Source: Dyella sp. GSA-30
Lineage (GTDB): Bacteria > Pseudomonadota > Gammaproteobacteria > Xanthomonadales > Rhodanobacteraceae
Length of the DNA stretch: 64,000 nt
Reading direction: 5' to 3'
Assembly: GCF_027924605.1 (NCBI RefSeq)
Contig: NZ_AP027042.1
Coordinates: 3,945,524-4,009,523, forward strand
Below are positions 1 through 9,222 of this stretch, in pieces. The notes under the pieces are model-generated. The model made no database searches, was not told the origin of the DNA, and saw only the letters and a program-made list of their open reading frames with translations. Positions within the stretch are counted from its first letter, which is position 1. Every line of letters begins with the position of its first letter. Both the position numbers and the translations under genes were made by a program.

Positions 1-246
1 GTGCGCGGCGTATGCGCTCCCGGCAAGCAGCACCTCGCCACGCGCCTTGGGCATCAACTCATCGAGCGGCCGGCCTGACGGCAGGGCCGCCATCACCTTG
101 CGCCATTGCAGGTTGTCGCGCAGCAGGCTGTCGACACGACCGCCCAGCGTGAAGAAACTCAAGGTCGCGACCAGTAGCCGGTGCCTGCCCTGCCAGCGGT
201 AGGGGCGATGCATCAGACCCAGCGTCATTGGTTTGACGATCTTCAT
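1..246 (-). CDS. DUF2169 family T6SS accessory protein, N-terminal part
   Basis: The reading frame starts with ATG at 246 and runs off the left edge of the window, leaving 82 codons. The N-terminus reads MKIVKPMTLGLMHRPYRWQG, followed by an LGGRVDSLL segment. This matches the opening of DUF2169 proteins, which are commonly encoded next to vgrG and are thought to help load or fold VgrG-associated effectors. The start lies only 7 bases after the vgrG stop, on the same strand, so it is probably the next gene of the same operon. The family call rests on the N-terminus alone. Whether a pentapeptide-repeat tail follows cannot be seen. Confidence 0.75.
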   Translation of the reverse strand, partial: MKIVKPMTLGLMHRPYRWQGRHRLLVATLSFFTLGGRVDSLLRDNLQWRKVMAALPSGRPLDELMPKARGEVLLAGSAYAAH

Positions 247-253
247 GCGCGCC

Positions 254-2839
254 TCATACGTAGATATAGATGGTCGGAATCGAGATACTCAGGCCGACGA
301 TTTCCATCGACAGGCGTGCGCCCGCGATCGTCAGCGACGCACCCGTTCCGGTAATGTCCACCGCGGTCGATGAGCCATGAATACCTACGCGCGTCTCGCT
401 GCCGGTCACGCTGACATCGGTGGTATCGCCGGTGACCGAAATACTGCTGTTGCTGCCGGTCACGCTCAGCCGGGCGCTGCTGCCGACGACACTCAGGTCG
501 TTGCTGCTGCCGGTCATGTTCATCTGCGACGACACGCCGGTGATCGACATGCCGGTGCTCAGGCCCGTGAGATTGGTCTGGATGCTGCTACCGGTCGCCG
601 AGGTCATCTCGCTGCTGCCGGTGGCGGAGATCGACTGTGCGATACCGGTGACCGAGGTGCTGTCGCTCATGCCGGTGATCGATGCATCGGTGCGCACACC
701 GGTCAGGCCGACTTGCGCGGCCAGCCCTGTCGTGGAGGTACCCATGCTCAAGCCGGTCGACGACACCGACGTCGTCATGCCGATCGTGTCGATCGAGCTG
801 TTCATGCCGATCGTGTTGATATTGCTTTGCTGATTGGTAGTCGAATGGCCAACTACGATGTTCTGCGTCGACAGACGCGTGGCCGTGCCGGTGACGACGT
901 CTTCGCCATAGGTGTCGCCATTGACCGTGGAATAACTGGTCGTTCCGCCCAGCGTGCTCTTGCTCCACACCTCCTTGGCTTCCTGTGTGCTGTAGGTGCT
1001 GCCGAACGAATCGGAGCGACTGAGCAGGCCGTTGGCACCGTTTTCGGAGGTGGAATAGCTGTAGCTGGCCCCTTGCGAGTAACTGGTATCGCGGTACTGG
1101 CCGCTTTCGTAGGTCGAGTTGACGATACCGACGGCGCGGTCCAGATCGTAGGCGGAGGTACGTCCAAAGCGGATGCTCTGCCCGTCGCCGTAGCTGGTCG
1201 AGTAATTGCTGCCCACATGCGTATTGGCGGTCCAGCCCGACGGCGTCACGACCAGGCTGCCGTTCGCCTGCACGATGTTCTGCACCTCAGGCAGCTCGGA
1301 CTCGTCATTGGCGCGCGCCACCAGCACGGTCACGCCGATCTCGGGCACCGTCTGCATGCTTGCCGACAGCTTGATCCAGACCGGCGCGCTGGTGGCGCCC
1401 GGACTGGAAAACTGCACATACACGCCCTTGGCCATCAGGTTGGGCGGCGCCGCCTGGGTATCGCGCAGGCGACTCAGCTCCGGGTCGAAATTGCTTGGTT
1501 CGTAAAAGCGCCAGTCCGTTGGGCCCTGCCCTGCGACGTCGACGACTTTGGCGAGAATCGCGCCCTGCTGGGTATCGGCCACCGAGAACGGCGTAAGCAT
1601 GGCGGCCGCATCGGTGGACTCGAAACTGTTGGTATAGCCACCGTCGGCGCTGGCCTTGTGCTGCACCTTGTTCAACACAAAAGCCTTGCCTTCGAGCGAC
1701 GGCCGCACCGGCGAAGGATGCATGCCCTGCGCCACCTCGCCATTGAGCGTGAACTGGTAACCGATGCGAAATCCCGAGCAGGTGCTGCCGCCGGAGAGCT
1801 GCCGCGCGGAACCGGCCATGCTCGACGCCGTCGTGCGCACATACTCGCGCACGGTCGAACTGCTCATGCCGTACTGGTAGCTGCGATATTGATTGAACGG
1901 CAGTTCACCCGTATCGGCGGGGGTATACGAAGCGAAGGTCTGAAAGGTCGGCACCGGATCCTGGTCGGCGGCATTTTCCTGATGCGCGAACCGCCCGTTG
2001 ACGCCGCTGCTGGTCAATGACTGCTGATAGCTGTACTGGAACACCACATCGTTCTGCTGCATGCCCAACTCGTCAAGCGAGGTGTGCGTGTAGCGCAAAG
2101 GTCGGTCGCCGAACGCCTTGGGATAGGCGGGTCGATTGGCGAACACCACGGTATGGCTGTTGCCTGTGTGCCTGAAGTAGTAATAGATGTGCGCCTTGGA
2201 CATCATGCGGCGCAGGAATTCGAAATCGCTCTCGCCGGCCTGCAGCCAGTCCTGCACGCGCGCAATGGCGATGTTGTCTTCGCCGGATACCGCGTCCAGC
2301 GAGTAATCCAGATAATGCAGGCGCATCAGTTTGGCGATGACGTCGTGCACATTCATCTGCGCATGCACGCAGTACCGGTTGGTAAGCGTCATCTTCCACA
2401 ATGCGGGCTTCATGCCGATGCGATAGACACCGGGCTCATCCATCGCGAATGAGGTCACCAGCCCGTTGTACAAGGTCATGTCCGGCGCCGAACCGCTGCG
2501 CAGTGCCTGCACGAACCGCGCCGAAGCATCCGGAGCGCCACCGTCATTGGGCAGATTCAAGCCCACGGTGACCGGCCGCCCGATGATGGCGTCGAAGTTG
2601 AGCGACCGCCCTTGCCGTGGCGAGGTGTTGCCGCGTAGCTGCAACTGGTAGTCGAACGGTTCGGAGATTGTCTCCTGCCCTTCGAACGACACCAGCCGAA
2701 ACGTTTCATCGCCCAGCCACTGATTGCCGGCAAGCGCCACGGCGCAGTGCAGGTAGAGCAACGGCGAGTCGGCATTGCCCGCCTGCCCGATCGGCCTGAT
2801 CGCGGTACGACCAACACTATCGGTCGGCAAGGCGCTCAT
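254..2839 (-). CDS. vgrG: Type VI secretion spike protein VgrG
   Basis: VgrG trimers form the spike at the tip of the Hcp tube and carry effectors. The chosen ATG at 2839 gives 861 aa, has GGAGG a few bases upstream and overlaps the tssG stop as ATGA; an upstream in-frame start at 2983 would lie inside tssG. Residues near 30-430 show the gp27-like part (FRLVSFEGQETISEPFDYQL; later SDFEFLRRMMSKAHIYYYF). A gp5/OB-like section follows (VWIKLSASMQTVPEIGVTVL). The last 170 or so residues are a run of 9-residue TG-containing repeats. No separate C-terminal effector domain is visible, so cargo is probably carried non-covalently. DUF2169 follows directly. Confidence 0.92.
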   Translation of the reverse strand: MSALPTDSVGRTAIRPIGQAGNADSPLLYLHCAVALAGNQWLGDETFRLVSFEGQETISEPFDYQLQLRGNTSPRQGRSLNFDAIIGRPVTVGLNLPNDGGAPDASARFVQALRSGSAPDMTLYNGLVTSFAMDEPGVYRIGMKPALWKMTLTNRYCVHAQMNVHDVIAKLMRLHYLDYSLDAVSGEDNIAIARVQDWLQAGESDFEFLRRMMSKAHIYYYFRHTGNSHTVVFANRPAYPKAFGDRPLRYTHTSLDELGMQQNDVVFQYSYQQSLTSSGVNGRFAHQENAADQDPVPTFQTFASYTPADTGELPFNQYRSYQYGMSSSTVREYVRTTASSMAGSARQLSGGSTCSGFRIGYQFTLNGEVAQGMHPSPVRPSLEGKAFVLNKVQHKASADGGYTNSFESTDAAAMLTPFSVADTQQGAILAKVVDVAGQGPTDWRFYEPSNFDPELSRLRDTQAAPPNLMAKGVYVQFSSPGATSAPVWIKLSASMQTVPEIGVTVLVARANDESELPEVQNIVQANGSLVVTPSGWTANTHVGSNYSTSYGDGQSIRFGRTSAYDLDRAVGIVNSTYESGQYRDTSYSQGASYSYSTSENGANGLLSRSDSFGSTYSTQEAKEVWSKSTLGGTTSYSTVNGDTYGEDVVTGTATRLSTQNIVVGHSTTNQQSNINTIGMNSSIDTIGMTTSVSSTGLSMGTSTTGLAAQVGLTGVRTDASITGMSDSTSVTGIAQSISATGSSEMTSATGSSIQTNLTGLSTGMSITGVSSQMNMTGSSNDLSVVGSSARLSVTGSNSSISVTGDTTDVSVTGSETRVGIHGSSTAVDITGTGASLTIAGARLSMEIVGLSISIPTIYIYV
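320..814 (-). repeat. Nineteen in-frame 27-bp repeats encoding the VgrG tail
   Basis: Inside the 3' end of vgrG the protein repeats with a strict 9-residue period: a [TVILAMS]-[TIVHA]-G triplet every nine residues, typically followed by S-x-x-x-[SN]-[VILM]-S. I count 19 triplets from TIG (812-814 side) to IAG (320-328). At DNA level this is a degenerate 27-bp tandem repeat. VgrG/gp5 needles are usually described with 8-residue repeats, so a 9-residue period in this tail is notable. It is coding sequence, not an intergenic repeat. Confidence 0.85.
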
Positions 2840-3963
2840 GCGACCTCCTGCATGGCGTCGGCGCGGATGGTGAAACGCACATGGCGCGCCTGCGCCTGTT
2901 TTCCATCGAGCCAGGCGGTCTGCCCCAAACGCAGGCCATGGCTGCCGCCAAAACCGGCCAGACGACGCGGACGACCCAACCATGACGCCGGAACGTCATC
3001 GTCCTGCACCGCGATGTCGACGACGACGTCTACATGCCGGTCGAACAGGTAGTGCACCATCGCCGCGAGTCCGCGATAGCCATGACCGAAGCCGTTCTCG
3101 CGGGCGCCATTGTCAAGGTGTGCGCGATCGTCCAGCAGCACGCACAGGCGGGCATACGATACCGGCCCGATATGCAGCCCCACCGCGGCATGATTGACCC
3201 ATACGCGCTGACCCAGCGGCGCGGTGTCCTTGAGGGTACGCTGACCCAACCGTGTTTGATCCCGCGGCTCGATATCGCGCCACGCGCCCAGCCACTCTTC
3301 GACCCGTACCTCTGCCTGCAGATAAATGCCGAGCACGATCTGCGCCTGCACCGCGCTCTTGCGACCATTGCCGACCAGGCCGGCCAGCGCCAGCAACGCA
3401 CGCTTCGGAATCGGTATGCGACGCGCGAGGATCGCCGCGCCTTCCCCTTCGAAGGCGGTCAATCCCATCAGCGCCCCTACCGCATCGGCATAACCCGTGT
3501 ACTCGGGGCGCGACGCGTCAAAGGCCGGCACACTGGCGGCCTTCAACTCATAACGCAGCGTGCTCAGGCGATGGTTGAAGATATCCAGGAACTCGGCCAT
3601 CGCCGGATCGCGCTCGGCCAGGCGCTGCCTTATCCATTCGGCAAAGCTGTCCGGTAGCGGTCCCAGCACGCCTGACAACACGAAGTTCGACACGAACAGT
3701 TCGGTGCGATGGTCGGTGGCCGCACGGCGCCGCTCCATCCGTAGCCGTCCACCGGAGATCTCGCTGCCTGGAAATACCGACGACATCTCGCTGCGGAAAC
3801 GCAGCTGCGCCGACACTTGGCGCGCGCCGCGCCGACGCCCCGCCACATCCGTGAGCGCCGGCCACGATTGCAGGCGCACCCACTGGAAGAAGTCGAAACT
3901 GGCCGGACGCGTACGCAGCCGGTTGTCTAGAGGTTCACCTGTGCGCCAGTCAGGGGTTGCCAT
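2836..3963 (-). CDS. tssG: T6SS baseplate protein TssG (ImpH/VasB family)
   Basis: TssG is a wedge component of the T6SS baseplate, working with TssF, TssE and TssK. The frame stays open to 4143, but ATG at 3963 (MATPDWRTGEPLDNRL) follows a GAGGAGAG ribosome site and gives 375 aa, near the usual family length. Typical TssG features include the FDFFQWVRLQ segment near the N-terminus, LRFRSEMSSVFPGSEI, and the GVLGPLPDSFAEWI stretch. Its start lies 37 bases inside the end of tssF and its end overlaps vgrG by four bases. Translational coupling along the operon is likely. Confidence 0.9.
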   Translation of the reverse strand: MATPDWRTGEPLDNRLRTRPASFDFFQWVRLQSWPALTDVAGRRRGARQVSAQLRFRSEMSSVFPGSEISGGRLRMERRRAATDHRTELFVSNFVLSGVLGPLPDSFAEWIRQRLAERDPAMAEFLDIFNHRLSTLRYELKAASVPAFDASRPEYTGYADAVGALMGLTAFEGEGAAILARRIPIPKRALLALAGLVGNGRKSAVQAQIVLGIYLQAEVRVEEWLGAWRDIEPRDQTRLGQRTLKDTAPLGQRVWVNHAAVGLHIGPVSYARLCVLLDDRAHLDNGARENGFGHGYRGLAAMVHYLFDRHVDVVVDIAVQDDDVPASWLGRPRRLAGFGGSHGLRLGQTAWLDGKQAQARHVRFTIRADAMQEVA

Positions 3964-5750
3964 GACTTGAGCTCTCCTCGGCGGTCGGAAGATTCGAGTA
4001 TCAGTTCGACGACGGTATTGACCTCCGCATAAAGCGCCAGGAAGTGATGCAGCACGCTGCCGAACAACACCGCGCTGCCACCTTCGAAATGCCCAAGATC
4101 CACTTGCGCCCGCACTTGCAGGCAATCGACAAACCCACGCCACACTTCACGTCGCGGCATGCGCTTCTGAATGCGCCGGCTGCTGAGCGCACGCAGCCCG
4201 TCGATCTGCCGGTAACCGGTGAGACTGGCCGGCCCCACATGCAGACGCAGCATGTTCTTGAGCACCGGCGGACCACGATGCCCGTCAACCAGCGACAGAT
4301 GATTCAGGCAAAGTTGCGACGCCAACGCCCAGGGCCGTTCGCCGACCATCTGGGGTGGCTGATTGGGCGTGGGCTTGCTGGCCACCTTGAGCGAGGTGAC
4401 CGGGCCGGCACCCTCCAGGTACAGCACGCTGCCGACCAGCAGTTGCGACGGCAGGCGGCGATTGGTGCACAACGCGGTGCCGCCGATCATTTCCTCGGCC
4501 GGCTGTTGCACATTGAATTCCGGATCGAGGAAGGACACATAGGTTTCCGTGCCGTGCACCGCACCGGTCTGATTGACCTCGCGCCGGGTGGCATAGAAGT
4601 AATCCAGCTTGTCCATCTGCTGCAGATCGTCCAGCGAAAAATACGGCGCGATCGGACGGGGGCTGCGATCCGGGCGAATCGACACCAACTGTTCGAGGCT
4701 GTAGATCTCGCAATAACGATGGTTCTGCTCGTCGCCGATCAGGCGATATTCGTAGTGGCGCTGATCCAGCGCGAACGGCTCGATGCGCTGCGGAAACAGA
4801 TTGATCAAGGGCAGACAATTGAGCCGCAGCAAGTGATGATCGTAGGCATTTTCCTTAGACGGCGGCACATCCAGCAGGAACAGCAGTTCGAACTGCGTGT
4901 CCAGGCCGGTCAGGTCGAGCCCGGCCACCTCGAAGAACAGAAACTTCTGCGGAAACGCAAAATACTCCTGCAGCAAACGATAGCCAGGGTGCGTCAAGGG
5001 ATTGGTGCCCAGCACCGCCTCGTCCTGACCGAAACCGCACCATTGCAGCTGATCCGCGTCCAGGTAGCGCAGCTCGCCCGTATCGGGGATGCGCACCGCC
5101 ATGCGCACCAGGTGCAGCGCAAGCGCGTCGTAGAGCGAATACGCCTGCTTGTTTTCCGCGTTGATGCAGAACCGCAACATCGGCATCTTCATCGCATGGA
5201 TCGGCTCCTTGCCCAGCCGGGTCACGGTGGCGCGCACGATGGATGCGGTACGGGTGTCGGACGGATCCAGCGGATAGGCATTCGCCGCCATCACATCCAG
5301 ATGCGTCACTTTCAGCGGCCACAGGGGTGTGGCATAGCAGGTACGGAACCTGCATCGCACCTGCTGGCCCAGGTCGTTGCTGGCGAGCGCATACACGTAA
5401 CGGCCGCGCTCCAGGGTTGCTCCATGCGCGAAGTTGGCGCCATCCGGGCGCACCTCGACTTCGCCAATCATCATCGACGGCAGCGGCGCTTCAAGATGCG
5501 GATACAGCAGACCCAGCAGCGCATTGGGCAGCACCGCCTGATCGGTCTCCAACTGGTAGCGCAAGCGCCCGGCCAGCCAGGCGAATGACTGCATCAGCAT
5601 TTCCACGTGCGGATCGCTGCTGCGCCCGCCGCTCAGTTCCAGCGCCTTGGCGATCGCCGGGTACGACGCGCCGAAGTCGACGGCCTCGTTTCGCAGCGAC
5701 GTCAGCTCCTGTTCGAACCAGATTTTCAGGCGCGGCGAGTCGGCGTTCAT
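3927..5750 (-). CDS. tssF: T6SS baseplate protein TssF (ImpG/VasA family)
   Basis: TssF is the large wedge protein of the T6SS baseplate. With ATG at 5750 the protein is 607 aa and begins MNADSPRLKIWFEQELTSL, close to the classic TssF opening (YYxxELxxLR, xxFAxxYPxIAxxL). PHVEMLMQSFAWLAGRL and LLGLLYPHLEAPLPSM follow, both well conserved in the family. The ATGA overlap with tssE upstream and the 37-base overlap with tssG downstream place it in the middle of the operon. The upstream extension to 5867 lies inside tssE and was rejected. Confidence 0.92.
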   Translation of the reverse strand: MNADSPRLKIWFEQELTSLRNEAVDFGASYPAIAKALELSGGRSSDPHVEMLMQSFAWLAGRLRYQLETDQAVLPNALLGLLYPHLEAPLPSMMIGEVEVRPDGANFAHGATLERGRYVYALASNDLGQQVRCRFRTCYATPLWPLKVTHLDVMAANAYPLDPSDTRTASIVRATVTRLGKEPIHAMKMPMLRFCINAENKQAYSLYDALALHLVRMAVRIPDTGELRYLDADQLQWCGFGQDEAVLGTNPLTHPGYRLLQEYFAFPQKFLFFEVAGLDLTGLDTQFELLFLLDVPPSKENAYDHHLLRLNCLPLINLFPQRIEPFALDQRHYEYRLIGDEQNHRYCEIYSLEQLVSIRPDRSPRPIAPYFSLDDLQQMDKLDYFYATRREVNQTGAVHGTETYVSFLDPEFNVQQPAEEMIGGTALCTNRRLPSQLLVGSVLYLEGAGPVTSLKVASKPTPNQPPQMVGERPWALASQLCLNHLSLVDGHRGPPVLKNMLRLHVGPASLTGYRQIDGLRALSSRRIQKRMPRREVWRGFVDCLQVRAQVDLGHFEGGSAVLFGSVLHHFLALYAEVNTVVELILESSDRRGELKSWQPLTGAQVNL

Positions 5751-6139
5751 GCCAGGTCGTCCGGACAAGGCAGCTCGAAGCGGAACACGATCGGCTCCTC
5801 GTCTTGCACCAGACCGCCATGAACGACCAGCGCATAGGGGCGCAATGCCTTGCCGGTCGACAGCCATTCCAATCGCGGCGTGTGCAGGCGCGGTTCGTAG
5901 CGTGCGATGGCGTCAAGCAGGCGTGCGCCGTAGCGCTCGTGATCGGACATGCCGATGCTGGTGTCGACAATGGGCGGCATGCCGAAATCGCAGATACGCG
6001 CACCACGTGTGCCGACATAGGGCCGGCACTCCACGATGCGCTGTATCTGCGCTGCCACTGCCGAGGCGAGATCGAACGGCGGCGCCAGTCCCATGCTGGT
6101 TTCCGTTCGATTGACCAGCCGCTCCATCAAGAACTGCAC
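5747..6139 (-). CDS. tssE: T6SS baseplate protein TssE (gp25-like)
   Basis: This 130-aa protein matches the small gp25-like wedge protein that nucleates sheath assembly. It contains a MERLVNRT opening, an AAQIQRIVECRPYVG stretch, a DFGMPPIVDTS segment and a C-terminal strand region (YALVVHGGLVQDEEPIVFRF). The start is GTG at 6139, with GGGGAGG about 8 bases upstream; ATG four codons later (6127) is the alternative. It follows hcp after a 40-base gap and overlaps tssF by four bases. Confidence 0.85.
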   Translation of the reverse strand: MQFLMERLVNRTETSMGLAPPFDLASAVAAQIQRIVECRPYVGTRGARICDFGMPPIVDTSIGMSDHERYGARLLDAIARYEPRLHTPRLEWLSTGKALRPYALVVHGGLVQDEEPIVFRFELPCPDDLA

Positions 6140-6179
6140 GTCACGCCCTCCCCATCGGAGCCGCCTTTGCTTGTTGCGA

Positions 6180-6746
6180 TCAGCTGGTGAACTGTCCGAT
6201 CGGACGATTGCGCGCGATACTCCAGCCGGACGCCAGGTTGCCGGAGGTGTTCATATCGGCTTCCTGCACGGTGTAGGTCCACAGCACTTCAGTGAAGTTG
6301 AGCTTGAACTGCTCGGTGGGCATATCGTCCGGATTGGACTGGAACTGGATTTCGCTGATGATCGCGTCGCGCAGTTCGATGGTGAGAATATTGGCGGTCT
6401 TTTCGCCGGAGTTTCGCGCGATATAGATCTTGGTCGGATTCTTGTCGCCCTTGCCCAGCGGCTGTGCGCGCAGGCAATACTCGTAGAATTTCACCGAGGT
6501 CTTGTCCACGTATTTCACGCAGGTGAATTCGGTGATGATCGGGCGGCCAGACGTACGCGCCGAGTTGCTGACATCGGTCGTGATCTGCTGCTTCATGCCC
6601 TGATGTACGGACACCAGCTCAAGACACTGGCCGAGCTTGAGCACTTCGTCGCGCCATACGTCGTCGATCAGGCTGCCACCGCCTTTCCAGCCGTTGGGTC
6701 CGCCGAAAATCGATGAATCGCCGGGTTGCAAGAGAATCAGGTCCAT
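6180..6746 (-). CDS. hcp: T6SS tube protein Hcp
   Basis: Hcp hexamers stack to form the inner tube propelled out of the cell. The 188-aa product has the family pattern: a short N-terminal beta region, a central GRPIITEFTCVKYVDKTSVK strand-loop-strand, and a C-terminal FKLNFTEVLWTYT segment matching the conserved end of Hcp. It is slightly longer than the common 160-172 aa. The gene lies 42 bases after the sheath fusion gene, the usual sheath-Hcp order, and I see no separate promoter in that gap. No effector domain is fused. Confidence 0.93.
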   Translation of the reverse strand: MDLILLQPGDSSIFGGPNGWKGGGSLIDDVWRDEVLKLGQCLELVSVHQGMKQQITTDVSNSARTSGRPIITEFTCVKYVDKTSVKFYEYCLRAQPLGKGDKNPTKIYIARNSGEKTANILTIELRDAIISEIQFQSNPDDMPTEQFKLNFTEVLWTYTVQEADMNTSGNLASGWSIARNRPIGQFTS

Positions 6747-6788
6747 GTTCGCTCCTGGGTGTGATCTATGGGCTGTGCGTCGAGCGCA

Positions 6789-9149
6789 TCAGCCCGCAGG
6801 CAGATCCGCCACCAGGCGAATCGAAGTGGTCAGTTCTTCCAGCTGGAAGTGCGGCTTGATGAACACGGTCGCTTTATACGAACCGGGCGACCCGGGCACG
6901 TCGGTCACGTTGATCTGCGCGGCGCGCAACGGATAGCTGGCCTTTACCTCTTGTGAGGCGTTGTCGTCCAGCAGGACGTATTGCGCGATCCAGGTATTGA
7001 GGTAGGCCTCGATATTGCCGCGGGTGAGGAAGGCGCCGATCTTCTTGCGCATGATCACCTTGATGTAATGCGCAAAGCGCGAGGCGGCCAGGATGTACGG
7101 CAGCATCGCCGACAGCTTGGCGTTCGCATTGGCCTCGTCGCTGATGTACTGGCGCGGCAGGTTGGTGGTCTGGCCGCCGAAGAACGCCGCCTGACCGGTG
7201 CCCTTGCAATTGCATAGTGCGATAAAGCCAAGATCGTTCAGTTCTTTTTCGCGGCGATCGGTGATCGACACTTCGGTCGGGCAGATCATGTTCACCAGAT
7301 CGGCATCGTCGCGGTACGTGAATACCGGCAGGCCATCGACCAGGCCACCGCCTTCCACGCCGCGAATCGCCGCTGTCCAGTGATACAGGGCAAACGAATG
7401 CGTGATGCGCTCGGCCAGCGCATACGCCGCATTACCCCACAGGAACGCATTGTGATCGGGCCCCTGCTCGCCGTTGACGGTTTCTTCGTAACGCAGGCCT
7501 TCGGCCGGTCGCGAGTCCTTGCCGTACGGCAGGCGCAGCAGGATATGCGGCAGCGCCAAGGCGACGTAACGCGAATCTTCGCTATTGCGAAACTCCACCC
7601 ACTGCGCCATTTCCGGCGACTCGAACAACTGCCCCAGATCGCGCGGTTTGGCCAGCTTGTCGAAACTGTCCAGACCGAACAGGCCCGGCGCCGCCGCCGC
7701 GATAAACGGTGCATGCGCGGACGCGGCGACCTTGGTCAGGTTGTTGAGCAGGGACATATGGTTGGGCGAATGATCGAACTCATAACCACCCAGCAGCAGG
7801 CTGTACGGCGAGCCGCCATAGGTGCCGAATTCGGCCTCGTAGATCATCTTGAAGATGCAGCTCTGATCGAAATCCGCCGCCTTCTCCAGTTCCTTGCGCA
7901 GCTCGTCCATGCCGGCATTGAACACACGCAGTTTCAACAGCCGGCCGCTTTCGGTGCGCGACACCACATAGAACAGGCCGCGCCAGGTCGCCTCGAGCTC
8001 CTGGAACGCGCGGGCGTGCAAAATCGCATCCAGCTGAAAGCCGATCTGAGTATCGATAGCGAGCGCACGTTCGTCGATCAGGCCACTGGAGCCCAATGCC
8101 ACCTGGGTCAGTTCCTTGTTGCCCATCGGCACGATGATCTCGTTGGCAAAGCGGCCGCTCAGCCGGCGCGCCTTGGACAGCGGATCGATCGACAGGAAGG
8201 CCTGCTGGCGATCGGCGGCAAGCTGCGCCTGACGGGTATTGAGCTCGTCGGCCGCCGAAGCCTGTGCCTGCGTGGTGAGCGCGGTGGCATCGGCATCGTC
8301 CTTGGCTTTTTGCGCGGCAACCAGGGCGGTATTGGCCGCGGCAATATCCTGGTCGGTTTTCGCCTTGGCGGCAGCGTCCTTGGCTTTAGCCAGCGCCGCT
8401 GCGGCATCCGTCGCGGCTTTCTGCGCGTTGTCCCTGGCCGTGGCGGCTGTTGCCGCGGCTGTCTTGGCGTTGTCTGCCGCGGCAGCCGCAGCATCCGCCG
8501 CCTGCTTGGCCGCGGTGGCGGCCTGTGCGTTGCCTGCCATCTGTGCAGCGAGCAGGGTTACCAGGATGGTGGGCACATCGGCGCCTGTGGGCGATGCCGG
8601 CAGCGGATCGACCGGGCTGATGGCGACATTGACCCAGTCGCCAGGTGCCGTCGTCGAAAACTTGGTCTTCAGTGCCCCCATCGCATCCGCGTCGAGCGTG
8701 GAACGATCCAGCGCCGCGGCCAATGCGTCATTGCATTCGGCCATCGACTGCAGGGCACGCAAGTCTGCCCGCGCGTCATAGCGCTGCTTCAAGCTGGGCA
8801 CAGCATTGACTACCGCCAGAGGCTCGAAGTCGGCCAGGCAGGAGAAGCCCAACGTACCGGCAAGGTTTCTGCCGCCGGTAATCGTATCGGGGATGCCGTT
8901 CAAGTTGATCATCGGCGTGCTGTCCGCCAGGATCTTGTCGAACGATTCCGCGTCGATATCGCGCATGCGCCGGTCTTTCAGCGCGGGTAACTCGCTCGCA
9001 CTGAGCTCGCCGGACAGGTTGGCGAACATGCCGACGATAAATGCCAGCTCCACCTTTTCGCTCGAACCGCCGGTCTCGACGTCGTAGGTAATGCGTACGC
9101 GCGGCGGCCGCACACGCAATAGCTTTTGTTGAATGCTCTCGACAGTCAT
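6789..9149 (-). CDS. tssB-tssC: TssB-TssC fused contractile sheath protein
   Basis: The T6SS sheath normally consists of two proteins, small TssB (VipA) and large TssC (VipB). Here one 786-aa frame contains both. Residues 1-150 are TssB (MTVESIQQKLLRVRPPRVRI, ELAFIVGMFANLSG, LPALKDRRMRDID). Residues about 200-315 form an Ala-rich, probably helical linker with regular Lys/Asp/Gln. Residues about 340-786 are TssC (QLDAILHARAFQELEATWRG, MIYEAEFGTYGGSPYSLLLG, LPHILLRLPYG, RFAHYIKVIMRKKIGAFL). ATG at 9149 was chosen over TTG at 9179 because the TssB motif begins immediately. There is no stop codon or frame change in the linker. A sigma-54-type promoter lies 74-91 bases upstream of the start. Confidence 0.93.
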   Translation of the reverse strand: MTVESIQQKLLRVRPPRVRITYDVETGGSSEKVELAFIVGMFANLSGELSASELPALKDRRMRDIDAESFDKILADSTPMINLNGIPDTITGGRNLAGTLGFSCLADFEPLAVVNAVPSLKQRYDARADLRALQSMAECNDALAAALDRSTLDADAMGALKTKFSTTAPGDWVNVAISPVDPLPASPTGADVPTILVTLLAAQMAGNAQAATAAKQAADAAAAAADNAKTAAATAATARDNAQKAATDAAAALAKAKDAAAKAKTDQDIAAANTALVAAQKAKDDADATALTTQAQASAADELNTRQAQLAADRQQAFLSIDPLSKARRLSGRFANEIIVPMGNKELTQVALGSSGLIDERALAIDTQIGFQLDAILHARAFQELEATWRGLFYVVSRTESGRLLKLRVFNAGMDELRKELEKAADFDQSCIFKMIYEAEFGTYGGSPYSLLLGGYEFDHSPNHMSLLNNLTKVAASAHAPFIAAAAPGLFGLDSFDKLAKPRDLGQLFESPEMAQWVEFRNSEDSRYVALALPHILLRLPYGKDSRPAEGLRYEETVNGEQGPDHNAFLWGNAAYALAERITHSFALYHWTAAIRGVEGGGLVDGLPVFTYRDDADLVNMICPTEVSITDRREKELNDLGFIALCNCKGTGQAAFFGGQTTNLPRQYISDEANANAKLSAMLPYILAASRFAHYIKVIMRKKIGAFLTRGNIEAYLNTWIAQYVLLDDNASQEVKASYPLRAAQINVTDVPGSPGSYKATVFIKPHFQLEELTTSIRLVADLPAG

Positions 9150-9222
9150 GAACGGGCCTCGTTGAGTAGGCGGCTGCAAGATTCTTCATTCGAACGCTGC
9201 CGCTCGCGTTACGAAGCAGCAG

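Noticed and set aside
320-814. CRISPR-like 27-bp periodic repeats
   Set aside because: There are no spacers. The repeat units are degenerate, in frame and encode a protein pattern inside vgrG.
377-2020. Long plus-strand open frame (547 codons) opposite vgrG
   Set aside because: Its composition is a mirror of the repeat-rich vgrG frame. It has no recognisable motif, while the minus strand carries clear VgrG domains.
2840-2983. Longer N-terminus for VgrG
   Set aside because: The extra 48 residues are basic, Gly/Arg-rich and lie inside tssG. The ATG at 2839 has the ribosome site and starts just before the conserved region.
4044-5588. Plus-strand frame of 514 codons opposite tssF
   Set aside because: Antisense of a conserved T6SS gene; no start context and no domain.
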